A stretch of DNA of 6,128 nt from CAXBID01 sp963975495 (GTDB lineage Bacteria; Bacteroidota; Bacteroidia; Flavobacteriales; Flavobacteriaceae). Location: the NCBI GenBank assembly GCA_963975495.1, contig CAXBID010000235.1, positions 1 through 6,128 on the forward strand, in the 5' to 3' direction. A model generated the notes under the pieces. That model searched no databases and had not been told where the DNA came from. It was given only the letters and a program-made list of their open reading frames with translations. Positions 1-6,128 of this stretch are shown here, piece after piece; the stretch's first letter is position 1; every line of letters starts with the position of its first letter. A program made the position numbers and the translations under genes.

Positions 1-3000
1 TAGGTAAGGTTGGACAAATGTTTCACCCTTCAGTATAATTTGATTTGAAGTAACTGTACTGTTATTCTTGCCCACCAGAACCAGGGATTTTTTAGCTGTA
101 TGTACTTTTACAATACTTTTTGAATCACCAATAACTAAAAAACCAGAATCGTTATTATTAATTACTTTAAAAGTTCCATCACCTTTATTCTTTAACATAA
201 CCCCCACAGAAGCATCGTACCTTCCTGCTCCTACCTCGGTAGCATAATTATTCCCCACCATTAAAAGGTCTAAATAACCATCATGGTCAAAATCTTCTGC
301 CAGTATTCCATTAATTGGAGCGATCTGACTTTCAAGAGGAAGTGACCTCAATTTGAATTTACCGTTACCTAAGTTCTCAATATACACGGACCTTAATTCA
401 TGCACCTCAAGAGTTTTATAGCCATCTATATCAAAAGTTTTTAAAATATCTTCTGTGGATGACTTAGCAAAATCTTTATAGTAAAGAAAGTTCTTTTTAA
501 TCTTTGGCAATTGCTTAATTAATTGATCTAGAGTAGCCAATGGATAATATTGTCCTAACTCAAACTTTGAAAATATAGGATCTACTGAACCGTTATCATC
601 AAAATCGGCGTAATCTAGCCGAATTGGATGATTATCTACCACTTTTAAATTTGAGTTTAAACCTAGGTTTCCAGCCACAAAATCAATATCGCCATCATTA
701 TCAAAATCACCAGGTTCAATGCTGTTCCAAAACCCTGAACTCTTTGCTAAATTTAAACTTTCGGTAACGTTAGTTAGTTGTTTGCCATCTCCTTTTAGTA
801 AAGTAATTGGCATAAACTCTCCCACAACAACCAAATCTAGATTCGCATCATTATCAAAATCAGTCCATATAGCAGAAGTTACCATACCTATTTCGTTTAA
901 AATTGGACAAACCTTATTGGTAGCTATCTCAAATTTACCTGAATTATTTTCTAAAATATAACTCTTTGGTGCTGTTGGGTATTTACCGGGAATTAAACGA
1001 CCACCGACAAATAAATCGATATCGCCATCATTATCATAATCCCCACCAGAAACTGCCGATGTACTTGTAAGCATTTCGGGTAATTCTTCTTGTTGCAGCT
1101 TTCCATTTAAATTGTAATACAATCTATCTTGATAAGCTTTATGGCCCTCATAGCGTTCTGAACCACCACTGGTAACATACAAATCATTTAATCCATCACC
1201 ATTAGCATCAAAAATTAAAGCACCTTCATCTTCAAATAACTCAGTATTTTCTAATTCAGCCTTTTTAAAGCCTCCATTTTTTTCTTGATAATGAATTGTT
1301 GATTTATAACCATATGACCCTCCAATAAAAACATCTTCTAAACCATCTCCATTAAGATCGCCTACGGCCATTCCTGGACCTTGATTAGAATATTTTTGCA
1401 TAAGTAATGATTGTGATGCAAAATCATTATAACCTTTATCTTGATGCGTATGTTTAAACGTTGAATCTGATTTGAAATACATTAGCTTTCCTTTAGACAT
1501 AGTACTTTCTTGCTGGGACGCATTATTATATGCTATCGTTACCAGTTGATTTGTTCTTAAATTAAAAAGGGTGCTAACCTTACCGTCTGGCCATTCCACT
1601 TTTAAGCTATCAACCTTATTCAGTTTATTTAAACCAAAATGAAGCGTCGTTTCTACCGAACTTTGAAACCCTCTAACTGGTTGATTATATCTTGTTTTTT
1701 TTTGATTTGAAGGTGTAAAAATGGACACTTTGGCGCCAATGCCTCTGATGTTTTTAGAAGGACCTTGAAGGTTTACTTTAATGTAATTTGAATTAATTGA
1801 ATCCTTTTCACGAAGCGTATTATTGTAAACAAAAGCTGGTTGATTAATATTATTAACTATCAAATCCAAATCGCCATCGGTATCTAAATCTGCATATGCC
1901 GCCCCGTTAGAAATAGATTCTTGGTTAAAACCCCAATCATTGGTTACTTTTTTAAAGCTTAAATCTCCATTATTCTTATAGGCATAGTTAGGAACCTTTA
2001 TAGTTGGTCTATTATATAAGCAGTCTATTACAGATTTTTTTAGTTCATCAATATCTTTATAAGCTGAAGCTTTACTTTGCCTGAACTTTACAAAATCCAT
2101 ATCGGTAATATCTTTACCAAAACCATTGGTTATGTATATATCATTTAAACCATCATTATCAAAATCAGCCATTAATGGCGCCCAACTCCAATCAGTCTTA
2201 TCTACTCCAGATAACTGCCCTATTTCACTAAACGTTCTGTTACCATTATTGCGTTGTAACATATTACGCATGTATTGATGCCCATAACCAAACTGTAAAG
2301 CAATTTGAAATATGTCATGAGAGTGTACACCAGACATAAGCTTTCGTCTTTTCACATCTTCAGGAAGCATATCAACGGATATAACATCCAAAAAGCCATC
2401 ATTGTTTATATCAGCCACATCATTACCCATTGAAAAATGACTAGTATGACCAAAGTAATTCAAAGCATCTTCCTTAAAAGTACCATCTTTTTGATTTATA
2501 TATAAAAAGTCGCGAGAGAGATAATCATTTGAAACATAAATGTCTGGCCATTTATCATTGTTCGCATCAAATACTGAAACACCTAAACCAAAACCTTCAA
2601 TAGAAATTCCTGCTTCGGTTGAGACATTAGTATATAATGGATGCCCTAATTCATTATTAAAATCGTTTCTATAAAGGCGGTCTGTATTGCGACCTTGGCC
2701 ATCTTTTAATATTGGCCTAATATTAATGGCAGATTTTTCAAATCCACCACCGGTAAGAAGATACATGTCTAAATCACCGTCTAGATCATAATCAAAAAAT
2801 ATAGATTGTATTGATTCTCCTTGATCGGCTAAACCATATTCTTTGGCAGATTCTGTAAATGAAGCATCGCCGTTGTTTATATAAAGCAGATTGGGGAACA
2901 TACTTTTGTTCCCCATTCCGCCAATGTTTAAATATATGTCATCAAAACCATCTTGGTTGATATCGATTATGCTAACACCTGTACACCATTTTCCTTGAGT

Positions 3001-3333
3001 ATTTATTCCAGAACTTTCAGTAATATCATCAAACTGTAAATCACCTTTGTTGATATAAATTCTACTTTTTTCAATATTTCCAGAAAAAACTATATCGGGT
3101 AAACCGTCACTATTAAAATCTCCTATACCAACGCCTCCACCGTTATAGAGGTATTCATAGTTTAATATATTTATAGAATCGTTTGTAGCTATTTCATTTT
3201 TAAAATTGATACCTGAAAAATCTGCACTAATACGTTCGAATAATTTATTATTTTCAGTATTTTCTCTTGCGCAATTGGTTACAACAATTGTAACCAATAA
3301 AACAACAATATTGTTTTTAAATTTTTCAAGCAT
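1..3333 (-). CDS. FG-GAP/VCBS-repeat lipoprotein with ASPIC/UnbV domain (CRTAC1-like), C-terminus cut by window edge
   Basis: The frame runs unbroken from an ATG at 3333-3331 to base 1, giving 1111 residues and no stop. Residues 1-20 form a lipoprotein signal (K4 and K6, hydrophobic 9-18, then V-T-N-C with Cys21; Asn just before the Cys is uncommon). Seven D-x-[DN]-x-D-G-x-x-D loops begin at residues 72, 124, 181, 256, 308, 390 and 482. An ASPIC/UnbV domain lies near 518-590 (HFGL and VEWPDG motifs). Seven more loops begin at 659, 709, 765, 825, 876, 910 and 1014. The stretches W-S-W-A-P-L plus DFDNDGLNDIYITNG, and SVDMLPEDVKRRKL, are typical of the roughly 1100-residue Bacteroidota members of this family. 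Such loops bind calcium in integrin-type beta-propellers. The position behind susC/susD suggests a surface-anchored accessory of uptake; the ligand is unknown and no enzyme active site is recognisable. The family call is firm; the function is inference. Confidence 0.93.
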   Translation of the reverse strand, partial: MLEKFKNNIVVLLVTIVVTNCARENTENNKLFERISADFSGINFKNEIATNDSINILNYEYLYNGGGVGIGDFNSDGLPDIVFSGNIEKSRIYINKGDLQFDDITESSGINTQGKWCTGVSIIDINQDGFDDIYLNIGGMGNKSMFPNLLYINNGDASFTESAKEYGLADQGESIQSIFFDYDLDGDLDMYLLTGGGFEKSAINIRPILKDGQGRNTDRLYRNDFNNELGHPLYTNVSTEAGISIEGFGLGVSVFDANNDKWPDIYVSNDYLSRDFLYINQKDGTFKEDALNYFGHTSHFSMGNDVADINNDGFLDVISVDMLPEDVKRRKLMSGVHSHDIFQIALQFGYGHQYMRNMLQRNNGNRTFSEIGQLSGVDKTDWSWAPLMADFDNDGLNDIYITNGFGKDITDMDFVKFRQSKASAYKDIDELKKSVIDCLYNRPTIKVPNYAYKNNGDLSFKKVTNDWGFNQESISNGAAYADLDTDGDLDLIVNNINQPAFVYNNTLREKDSINSNYIKVNLQGPSKNIRGIGAKVSIFTPSNQKKTRYNQPVRGFQSSVETTLHFGLNKLNKVDSLKVEWPDGKVSTLFNLRTNQLVTIAYNNASQQESTMSKGKLMYFKSDSTFKHTHQDKGYNDFASQSLLMQKYSNQGPGMAVGDLNGDGLEDVFIGGSYGYKSTIHYQEKNGGFKKAELENTELFEDEGALIFDANGDGLNDLYVTSGGSERYEGHKAYQDRLYYNLNGKLQQEELPEMLTSTSAVSGGDYDNDGDIDLFVGGRLIPGKYPTAPKSYILENNSGKFEIATNKVCPILNEIGMVTSAIWTDFDNDANLDLVVVGEFMPITLLKGDGKQLTNVTESLNLAKSSGFWNSIEPGDFDNDGDIDFVAGNLGLNSNLKVVDNHPIRLDYADFDDNGSVDPIFSKFELGQYYPLATLDQLIKQLPKIKKNFLYYKDFAKSSTEDILKTFDIDGYKTLEVHELRSVYIENLGNGKFKLRSLPLESQIAPINGILAEDFDHDGYLDLLMVGNNYATEVGAGRYDASVGVMLKNKGDGTFKVINNNDSGFLVIGDSKSIVKVHTAKKSLVLVGKNNSTVTSNQIILKGETFVQPYL
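693..709 (-). repeat. 17-base direct repeat, copy 1
   Basis: The plus strand reads catcattatcaaaatca, identical to copies at 846-862 and 2151-2167. On the coding strand it encodes the start of an FG-GAP loop (D-F-D-N-D). The identity at silent positions comes from reuse of the same codons in related protein repeats. Confidence 0.8.
846..862 (-). repeat. 17-base direct repeat, copy 2
   Basis: Exact copy of the sequence at 693-709, in the same orientation, about 153 bases away and in the same reading frame. It encodes D-F-D-N-D of the non-canonical loop at residues 825-833. Confidence 0.8.
1563..1785 (-). other. ASPIC/UnbV domain between the two FG-GAP arrays
   Basis: Residues about 518-590 of the large lipoprotein carry the ASPIC/UnbV signature: an N-terminal strand with R530-G-I-G-A-K, then R-G-F-Q-S-S, H-F-G-L, and V-E-W-P-D-G with Trp581. 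In CRTAC1-type proteins this domain follows the FG-GAP repeats, often near the C-terminus. Here it sits mid-protein with a second array after it. Its biochemical role is not established. Domain edges are approximate. Confidence 0.85.
2151..2167 (-). repeat. 17-base direct repeat, copy 3
   Basis: Exact copy of the sequence at 693-709, in the same orientation and reading frame. It encodes D-F-D-N-D of the loop at residues 390-398, before the ASPIC/UnbV domain. Confidence 0.8.
2893..2914. repeat. GC-rich inverted repeat inside the FG-GAP gene
   Basis: GGGGAACA (2893-2900) and TGTTCCCC (2907-2914) form a perfect 8-base stem with a 6-base loop, in otherwise AT-rich sequence. It lies over codons for G-N-K-S-M-F-P near residue 144. 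No T-run follows on either strand, so it is not a standard intrinsic terminator. Its role, if any, is unknown. Confidence 0.5.
3274..3298 (-). repeat. Perfect hairpin over the signal-peptide codons of the FG-GAP gene
   Basis: ATTGGTTAC (3274-3282) and GTAACCAAT (3290-3298) are exact reverse complements separated by 7 bases. In the transcript the hairpin starts about 35 bases after the ATG and covers codons 12-20, the hydrophobic core of the lipoprotein signal. No T-run follows it, so termination is unlikely. It may be incidental, because Val/Thr/Asn codons are repeated here, or it may dampen early elongation. Confidence 0.55.
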
Positions 3334-3341
3334 CAATTTAT

Positions 3342-3373
3342 CAAAACTAAACTAAATTAAACACTAACTCAAA
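3342..3373 (-). promoter_or_regulatory. Possible Bacteroidota-type promoter in the susD to FG-GAP gap
   Basis: The 49-base gap (3334-3382) has no Shine-Dalgarno-like sequence and no terminator hairpin. On the minus strand it holds TTTG (3373-3370), a 20-base spacer, then TAGTTTTG (3349-3342). These match the known Bacteroidota -33 TTTG and -7 TAnnTTTG elements. Against it, transcription would begin only a few bases before the ATG, and such matches arise easily in AT-rich DNA. Read-through from susC/susD is the simpler view. Confidence 0.2.
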
Positions 3374-3382
3374 ATATTTATT

Positions 3383-4954
3383 TTAACCTTGATTAGCAGA
3401 ATTACCATCTAAATTAGGATTTCTGTCTAATTCTGTTTGTGGCAATGGTTGATATTTTCTATTTGGTGCATAAGAATCAAAGTCTGTATCATTTGCTTTA
3501 AGCTCATTTAATTTCGTCGCATCATCTAACCATCCCCATCTTTTAATATCATACCATCTTAAACCCTCTATTGCCAATTCTGTAACACGCTCATGCGCTA
3601 ATTGATCCATAAATTGTGTTAAGCTATAGGCTGCGAATTCAGCTTCTCTATCTGGAAGGTTTGCTCTATCTCTAACACGCTGAACCTGAGCAGCAGCAGC
3701 TGGAATACTACCAGTATTTGCTAAACATTCAGCATACATCAACAAAACATCAGCAAAACGTATAATATGATAGTTAATACCCGCAACAAATGGATCACCA
3801 CCTTCGTTCGCTAAAGTATATTTAGCTAAATAAAACTGGTTAGGATTCAAAGGGTAGTCTGCTTCTACGGGGTAATCAACACCATAAGCCTGTGTTAAAC
3901 CTTCAGACGGTTGGTATGATAAAATGGTAGCCGCAAAACGTGGATCAATATTATCATTAACCGTTCTTTCTGCTTTCAACTCATCTACCAAAAATTGAGT
4001 TGGGATAAAGTCGTAAAAATCAGCACCTGAATATGTTGGAGCGACTGCTGAAAATTGTCTCCAATTCACAGATGGGTCACCTCCCCAGTTAAAATCTACA
4101 TTTGCACTTTGTGTAAATTCTGCCCAGAATATCCTACCTGGATTTGCATTTTCAAGAGCAGGGTCTTGCGAAAATAAATCCCCATAATTTGGTGCTAAAT
4201 CGTATTCTAAAGAGTTAACTACTTCTTGAAAAAACGGCAATGCCTCATCATGTAATCCTTGGTATAATTTAACCTTTCCCATCAATGCGTTTGCTGCTCC
4301 ACTTGTAGCACGTGCTGCTTGACCAGTGTCTGGTCCAGAAACACTAGTGTAGCTAGCTGGAAGTTTACTAATAGCCTCATTTAAATCTGCCTCAATTTGT
4401 GCATATATATCAACTTGAGTAGTTTCTTGATTAGAAGGAAAAAAAGTTTCAGCCCCAGCTTGTACCTCTAATACTAAAGGGATGTTATCATAAACATTTG
4501 TAGCATTAAAATATGCATGTGCTCTTAAAAAATAAGCTTGACCTAAAAGCCTTTCTCTGAGCTCAGGTTCAATATCTTCTATTTGATTAATCGCTGCAAG
4601 AGCTTGATTAGCTCTATTTATTATTGTAAAATATCCTAAATAAGCTATTTCAAGCGCAGTATCTGTAGCTGGCACTGTAAAATTTCCCGTTTGTGTTAAA
4701 AATTGCCAAGGGCTTCTAGACCTTGCTTCATCTCCTCTTGCATCACCCATGATTGGAGTCATTCTCTGGTAATTTCCGTCAATAATAAGTCCATTATAAA
4801 TGGCATCTACGGCAGCTTGAGCTTCGGCTTCACTTTGATAATACTGTTCTGCAAGAAGTCTATTTGTGTCCTGAATTTCTAGTTCGTTATCACACGAATT
4901 AAGAGATGTGGTAACAACTACAAGTAAAAATAATTTTGTGAAATATGTTTTCAT
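3383..4954 (-). CDS. SusD/RagB-family outer-membrane nutrient-binding lipoprotein
   Basis: A complete 523-residue protein of usual SusD-family size. It acts as the surface lid that binds substrate and closes over the partner SusC barrel. Residues 1-20 are a lipoprotein signal (K2, K7, hydrophobic core, L-N-S-C with Cys21), followed by D-N-E-L-E; acidic residues there fit surface export in Bacteroidota. The helical TPR-like N-terminal region includes A-E-A-Q-A-A-V-D-A-I-Y and A-Y-F-L-R-A-H-A-Y-F. The C-terminal SusD signatures are strong: I-I-R-F-A-D-V-L-L-M-Y-A-E-C-L near 397-411, HERVTELAIEGLRWYDIKRW at 454-473, and PLPQTELDRNPNL at 503-515. The ATG lies 12 bases after the susC stop, so the two are surely co-transcribed and perhaps translationally coupled. 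The substrate cannot be read from the sequence: binding residues vary within the family and no degradative enzyme is in view. No symbol is given because this is a homologue, not the starch-system gene. Confidence 0.96.
   Translation of the reverse strand: MKTYFTKLFLLVVVTTSLNSCDNELEIQDTNRLLAEQYYQSEAEAQAAVDAIYNGLIIDGNYQRMTPIMGDARGDEARSRSPWQFLTQTGNFTVPATDTALEIAYLGYFTIINRANQALAAINQIEDIEPELRERLLGQAYFLRAHAYFNATNVYDNIPLVLEVQAGAETFFPSNQETTQVDIYAQIEADLNEAISKLPASYTSVSGPDTGQAARATSGAANALMGKVKLYQGLHDEALPFFQEVVNSLEYDLAPNYGDLFSQDPALENANPGRIFWAEFTQSANVDFNWGGDPSVNWRQFSAVAPTYSGADFYDFIPTQFLVDELKAERTVNDNIDPRFAATILSYQPSEGLTQAYGVDYPVEADYPLNPNQFYLAKYTLANEGGDPFVAGINYHIIRFADVLLMYAECLANTGSIPAAAAQVQRVRDRANLPDREAEFAAYSLTQFMDQLAHERVTELAIEGLRWYDIKRWGWLDDATKLNELKANDTDFDSYAPNRKYQPLPQTELDRNPNLDGNSANQG
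4321..4358. repeat. Cluster of three adjoining palindromes inside the susD-like gene
   Basis: Three dyads lie within 38 bases: GACCAG/CTGGTC arms at 4321-4326 and 4330-4335, the perfect palindrome ACACTAGTGT at 4341-4350, and AGCTAGCT at 4351-4358. They cover codons for A-S-Y-T-S-V-S-G-P-D-T-G-Q, a probable surface loop around residues 199-211. No function is evident, and chance is possible. Confidence 0.4.
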
Positions 4955-4966
4955 TTTTCTTAGCTT
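4955..4966 (-). promoter_or_regulatory. 12-base susC-susD junction and translation start region
   Basis: The coding strand reads aagctaagaaaa directly before the susD ATG. It contains no AGGAGG-like core, only an A-rich stretch next to the start, which is usual for Bacteroidota initiation regions. The short spacing supports a single transcript and a fixed ratio of the two partners. Confidence 0.6.
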
Positions 4967-6128
4967 TTAAAATTTTAATTGAAATCCTACCATAGTAGTC
5001 ATCGGTCTTGGATATGTGCCAAAATCAAAACCTGGGTTTAATACCCCCGCTTGAAAATCTGGGTTATAACCTTTATATTTTGATAAAACACCAACATTCT
5101 GTAAGGTTACAAAAAATCGTGCATTAGACATATACATTTTACTAGCAATATTATCAGGCAAAGTATAACCTAAAGATATAGTATTTATTCTAAAATAATC
5201 GCCATCTTGTAACCAACCAGGTCTGTTTGAATCTCTACCATTATTGTTCGGGTCATCTAAAACAACACGCGGCACATTAGTGTTTGTATTTCCAGGCGTC
5301 CAACGGTTTAAAATATCTTCGTGCCAGTTAGTAAAGCTAGAAGTTGGCATTAAACCACGGTATAAGTTACTGTTAATTAGATTACCGCCACTTCCTTGTC
5401 CGAAAATGGTAAAGTCAAAGTTTTTATACTTGGCTGTAATGTTTATTCCATAGTAATACGTTGGTAATCCTTGACCTAAGAAGGTACGATCCTCATCATT
5501 AATTACTCCATCAGGTGTACCATCTGGACCACTAATATCCTTAAATTTTATGTCTCCAGGTGCTGTCCCAGGAGTTTGAAAAGGTGCATCGCTCACTTCT
5601 TGAGGTGTTTGAAAGATACCATCGTAAACCCAGCCATAATGCTCTCCTAATGAACGACCTACAATATTCCTGGTTCCAGTACCAGTAAGAAATTCTTGAC
5701 CACCAATTTCTAGTATCTCATTCTTTACTGTGTAAAAGTTTGGAGCAATTTCAAAAGAGAAATCATCACCAATACTTTGTCTATAAACAGCAGATAATTC
5801 AATACCTGAGTTTCTAATGGAGCCAGCATTGGACAAGATTGTAGAATTAAATGCACCAACTGTGTTTGATAATGGCACAGGAATATCTACTAAAACATCC
5901 TCAGATGTGTTTCTATAATATTCCGCAGTAAAATCAATAGCCCCCTTTAGAAAGGTAGCATCAAGACCTATACTACTAGTTTTTCTAGTTTCCCATTTGA
6001 TGTCTTCATCTATGAGGCGAGTTACAGCGGCACCAACAACAGTTGCTCCTCCGGAGAACTGATAAGGAATACCCCTATTTATAGTTCTTTGGTAAAGGTA
6101 ATTTCCAACTTCTTGGTTACCAACTTCA
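4967..6128 (-). CDS. SusC/RagA-family TonB-dependent outer-membrane receptor, C-terminal part only
   Basis: The frame is open from the right edge to a TAA at 4969-4967 and shows 386 residues, about the last third of a family usually near 1000 residues. The signal peptide, carboxypeptidase-like domain, TonB box and plug lie beyond the window. What is seen is barrel: alternating aromatic strands with family landmarks in order, I-K-W-E-T near fragment residue 43, S-G-I-E-L near 110, D-G-T-P-D-G-V-I-N-D-E-D at 202-213 (an EF-hand/dockerin-like calcium loop typical of SusC), W-L-Q-D-G-D-Y-F-R-I then S-L-G-Y-T-L-P, and a C-terminal G-F-Q-L-K-F ending in Phe as barrel proteins do. It would import a substrate captured by the adjoining SusD, powered by TonB-ExbB-ExbD. 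A GTG at 5878 is an internal Val, not the start, since the same frame encodes typical SusC sequence for 83 residues upstream of it. Confidence 0.95.
   Translation of the reverse strand, partial: EVGNQEVGNYLYQRTINRGIPYQFSGGATVVGAAVTRLIDEDIKWETRKTSSIGLDATFLKGAIDFTAEYYRNTSEDVLVDIPVPLSNTVGAFNSTILSNAGSIRNSGIELSAVYRQSIGDDFSFEIAPNFYTVKNEILEIGGQEFLTGTGTRNIVGRSLGEHYGWVYDGIFQTPQEVSDAPFQTPGTAPGDIKFKDISGPDGTPDGVINDEDRTFLGQGLPTYYYGINITAKYKNFDFTIFGQGSGGNLINSNLYRGLMPTSSFTNWHEDILNRWTPGNTNTNVPRVVLDDPNNNGRDSNRPGWLQDGDYFRINTISLGYTLPDNIASKMYMSNARFFVTLQNVGVLSKYKGYNPDFQAGVLNPGFDFGTYPRPMTTMVGFQLKF

Larger units (their letters stand above)
268..1359 (-). other. C-terminal FG-GAP array (seven further motifs)
   Basis: Loops occur at residues 659-667, 709-717, 765-773, 825-833, 876-884, 910-918 and 1014-1022 of the large lipoprotein. 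Two deviate: DFDNDANLD at 825 (Ala for Gly) and DFDDNGSVD at 910, a form common at this place in the family and followed by the usual DPIFSKF stretch and the LATLDQLIKQLP segment. A vestigial loop, DIDGYKTLE, sits near residues 968-976. The array probably forms a second propeller; that is inference from motif number only. Confidence 0.8.
1864..3120 (-). other. N-terminal FG-GAP array (seven calcium-loop motifs)
   Basis: Within the large lipoprotein, nine-residue loops occur at residues 72-80, 124-132, 181-189, 256-264, 308-316, 390-398 and 482-490. Most follow D-x-[DN]-x-D-G-x-x-D exactly. The fourth reads DANNDKWPD, with Lys in place of the Gly. Each loop is preceded by a small/hydrophobic strand and followed by a hydrophobic strand such as IYITNG or LIVNN, as in beta-propeller blades. 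Spacing is irregular (34 to 92 residues), so the seven motifs need not equal seven blades. Confidence 0.85.

Noticed and set aside
719..961. Plus-strand open frame of 80 codons
   Set aside because: It lies wholly inside the FG-GAP lipoprotein coding sequence on the opposite strand, has no recognisable domain, and its composition mirrors the antisense of Asp/Asn-rich loops.
693..2167. Repeats as a CRISPR array or mobile-element trace
   Set aside because: Copies are unevenly spaced, lie in one reading frame, and encode the same FG-GAP loop, so they reflect protein repeats.
1..3333. Possible pseudogene, because the large gene shows no stop codon
   Set aside because: The frame is intact for 1111 codons without a shift or internal stop. 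The missing stop is explained by the window edge.
3334..3382. Intrinsic terminator after susD
   Set aside because: The gap is AT-rich but contains no stable inverted repeat followed by a T-run on the coding strand.
5244..5453. Plus-strand open frame of 69 codons
   Set aside because: It is antisense to well-conserved SusC barrel sequence and has no family resemblance or start-site support.
4967..5878. A short 303-residue gene starting at GTG 5878
   Set aside because: The frame continues upstream to the window edge and encodes typical SusC sequence (for example I-K-W-E-T and A-E-Y-Y-R), so the GTG is an internal Val codon.

Overview
The window is AT-rich and almost entirely coding on the minus strand. 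It reads as part of a nutrient-uptake locus from a member of the Bacteroidota, most likely a flavobacterium. The taxonomic call rests on a SusC-type TonB-dependent receptor followed directly by a SusD/RagB lipoprotein, on lipoprotein signals with acidic or polar residues after the cysteine, on the lack of clear Shine-Dalgarno sequences, and on A/T-ending codons.

In transcription order (right to left) there are three genes. First is the C-terminal 386 residues of a SusC-like outer-membrane receptor (6128 to 4967), whose start lies beyond the right edge. After 12 bases comes a complete 523-residue SusD-like lipoprotein (4954 to 3383). After a further 49 bases comes a very large FG-GAP/VCBS-repeat lipoprotein with a central ASPIC/UnbV domain (3333 to 1). 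That last frame is open for 1111 codons with no stop before the left edge, so it is C-terminally incomplete, probably by little. Together the three genes fill all but 61 bases of the window.

The likely working model is that SusC forms the TonB-driven transport barrel and SusD its substrate-capturing lid. The long FG-GAP protein would be a co-expressed, lipid-anchored, calcium-binding surface protein. Its ligand and role are unknown. No glycoside hydrolase, polysaccharide lyase, sulfatase, sensor or regulator is present, so the transported substrate cannot be named.

The most notable content is the architecture of the FG-GAP protein: seven calcium-loop motifs before the ASPIC/UnbV domain and seven after it, with individual loops degenerate. 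Smaller observations are three exact copies of a 17-base sequence in that gene, a perfect hairpin over its signal-peptide codons, a weak promoter-like match ahead of it, and a cluster of palindromes inside susD. I saw no RNA gene, mobile element, CRISPR array, phage gene or clear intrinsic terminator. This looks like a recognisable family arrangement rather than a clearly new system, although the role of the third protein is open.
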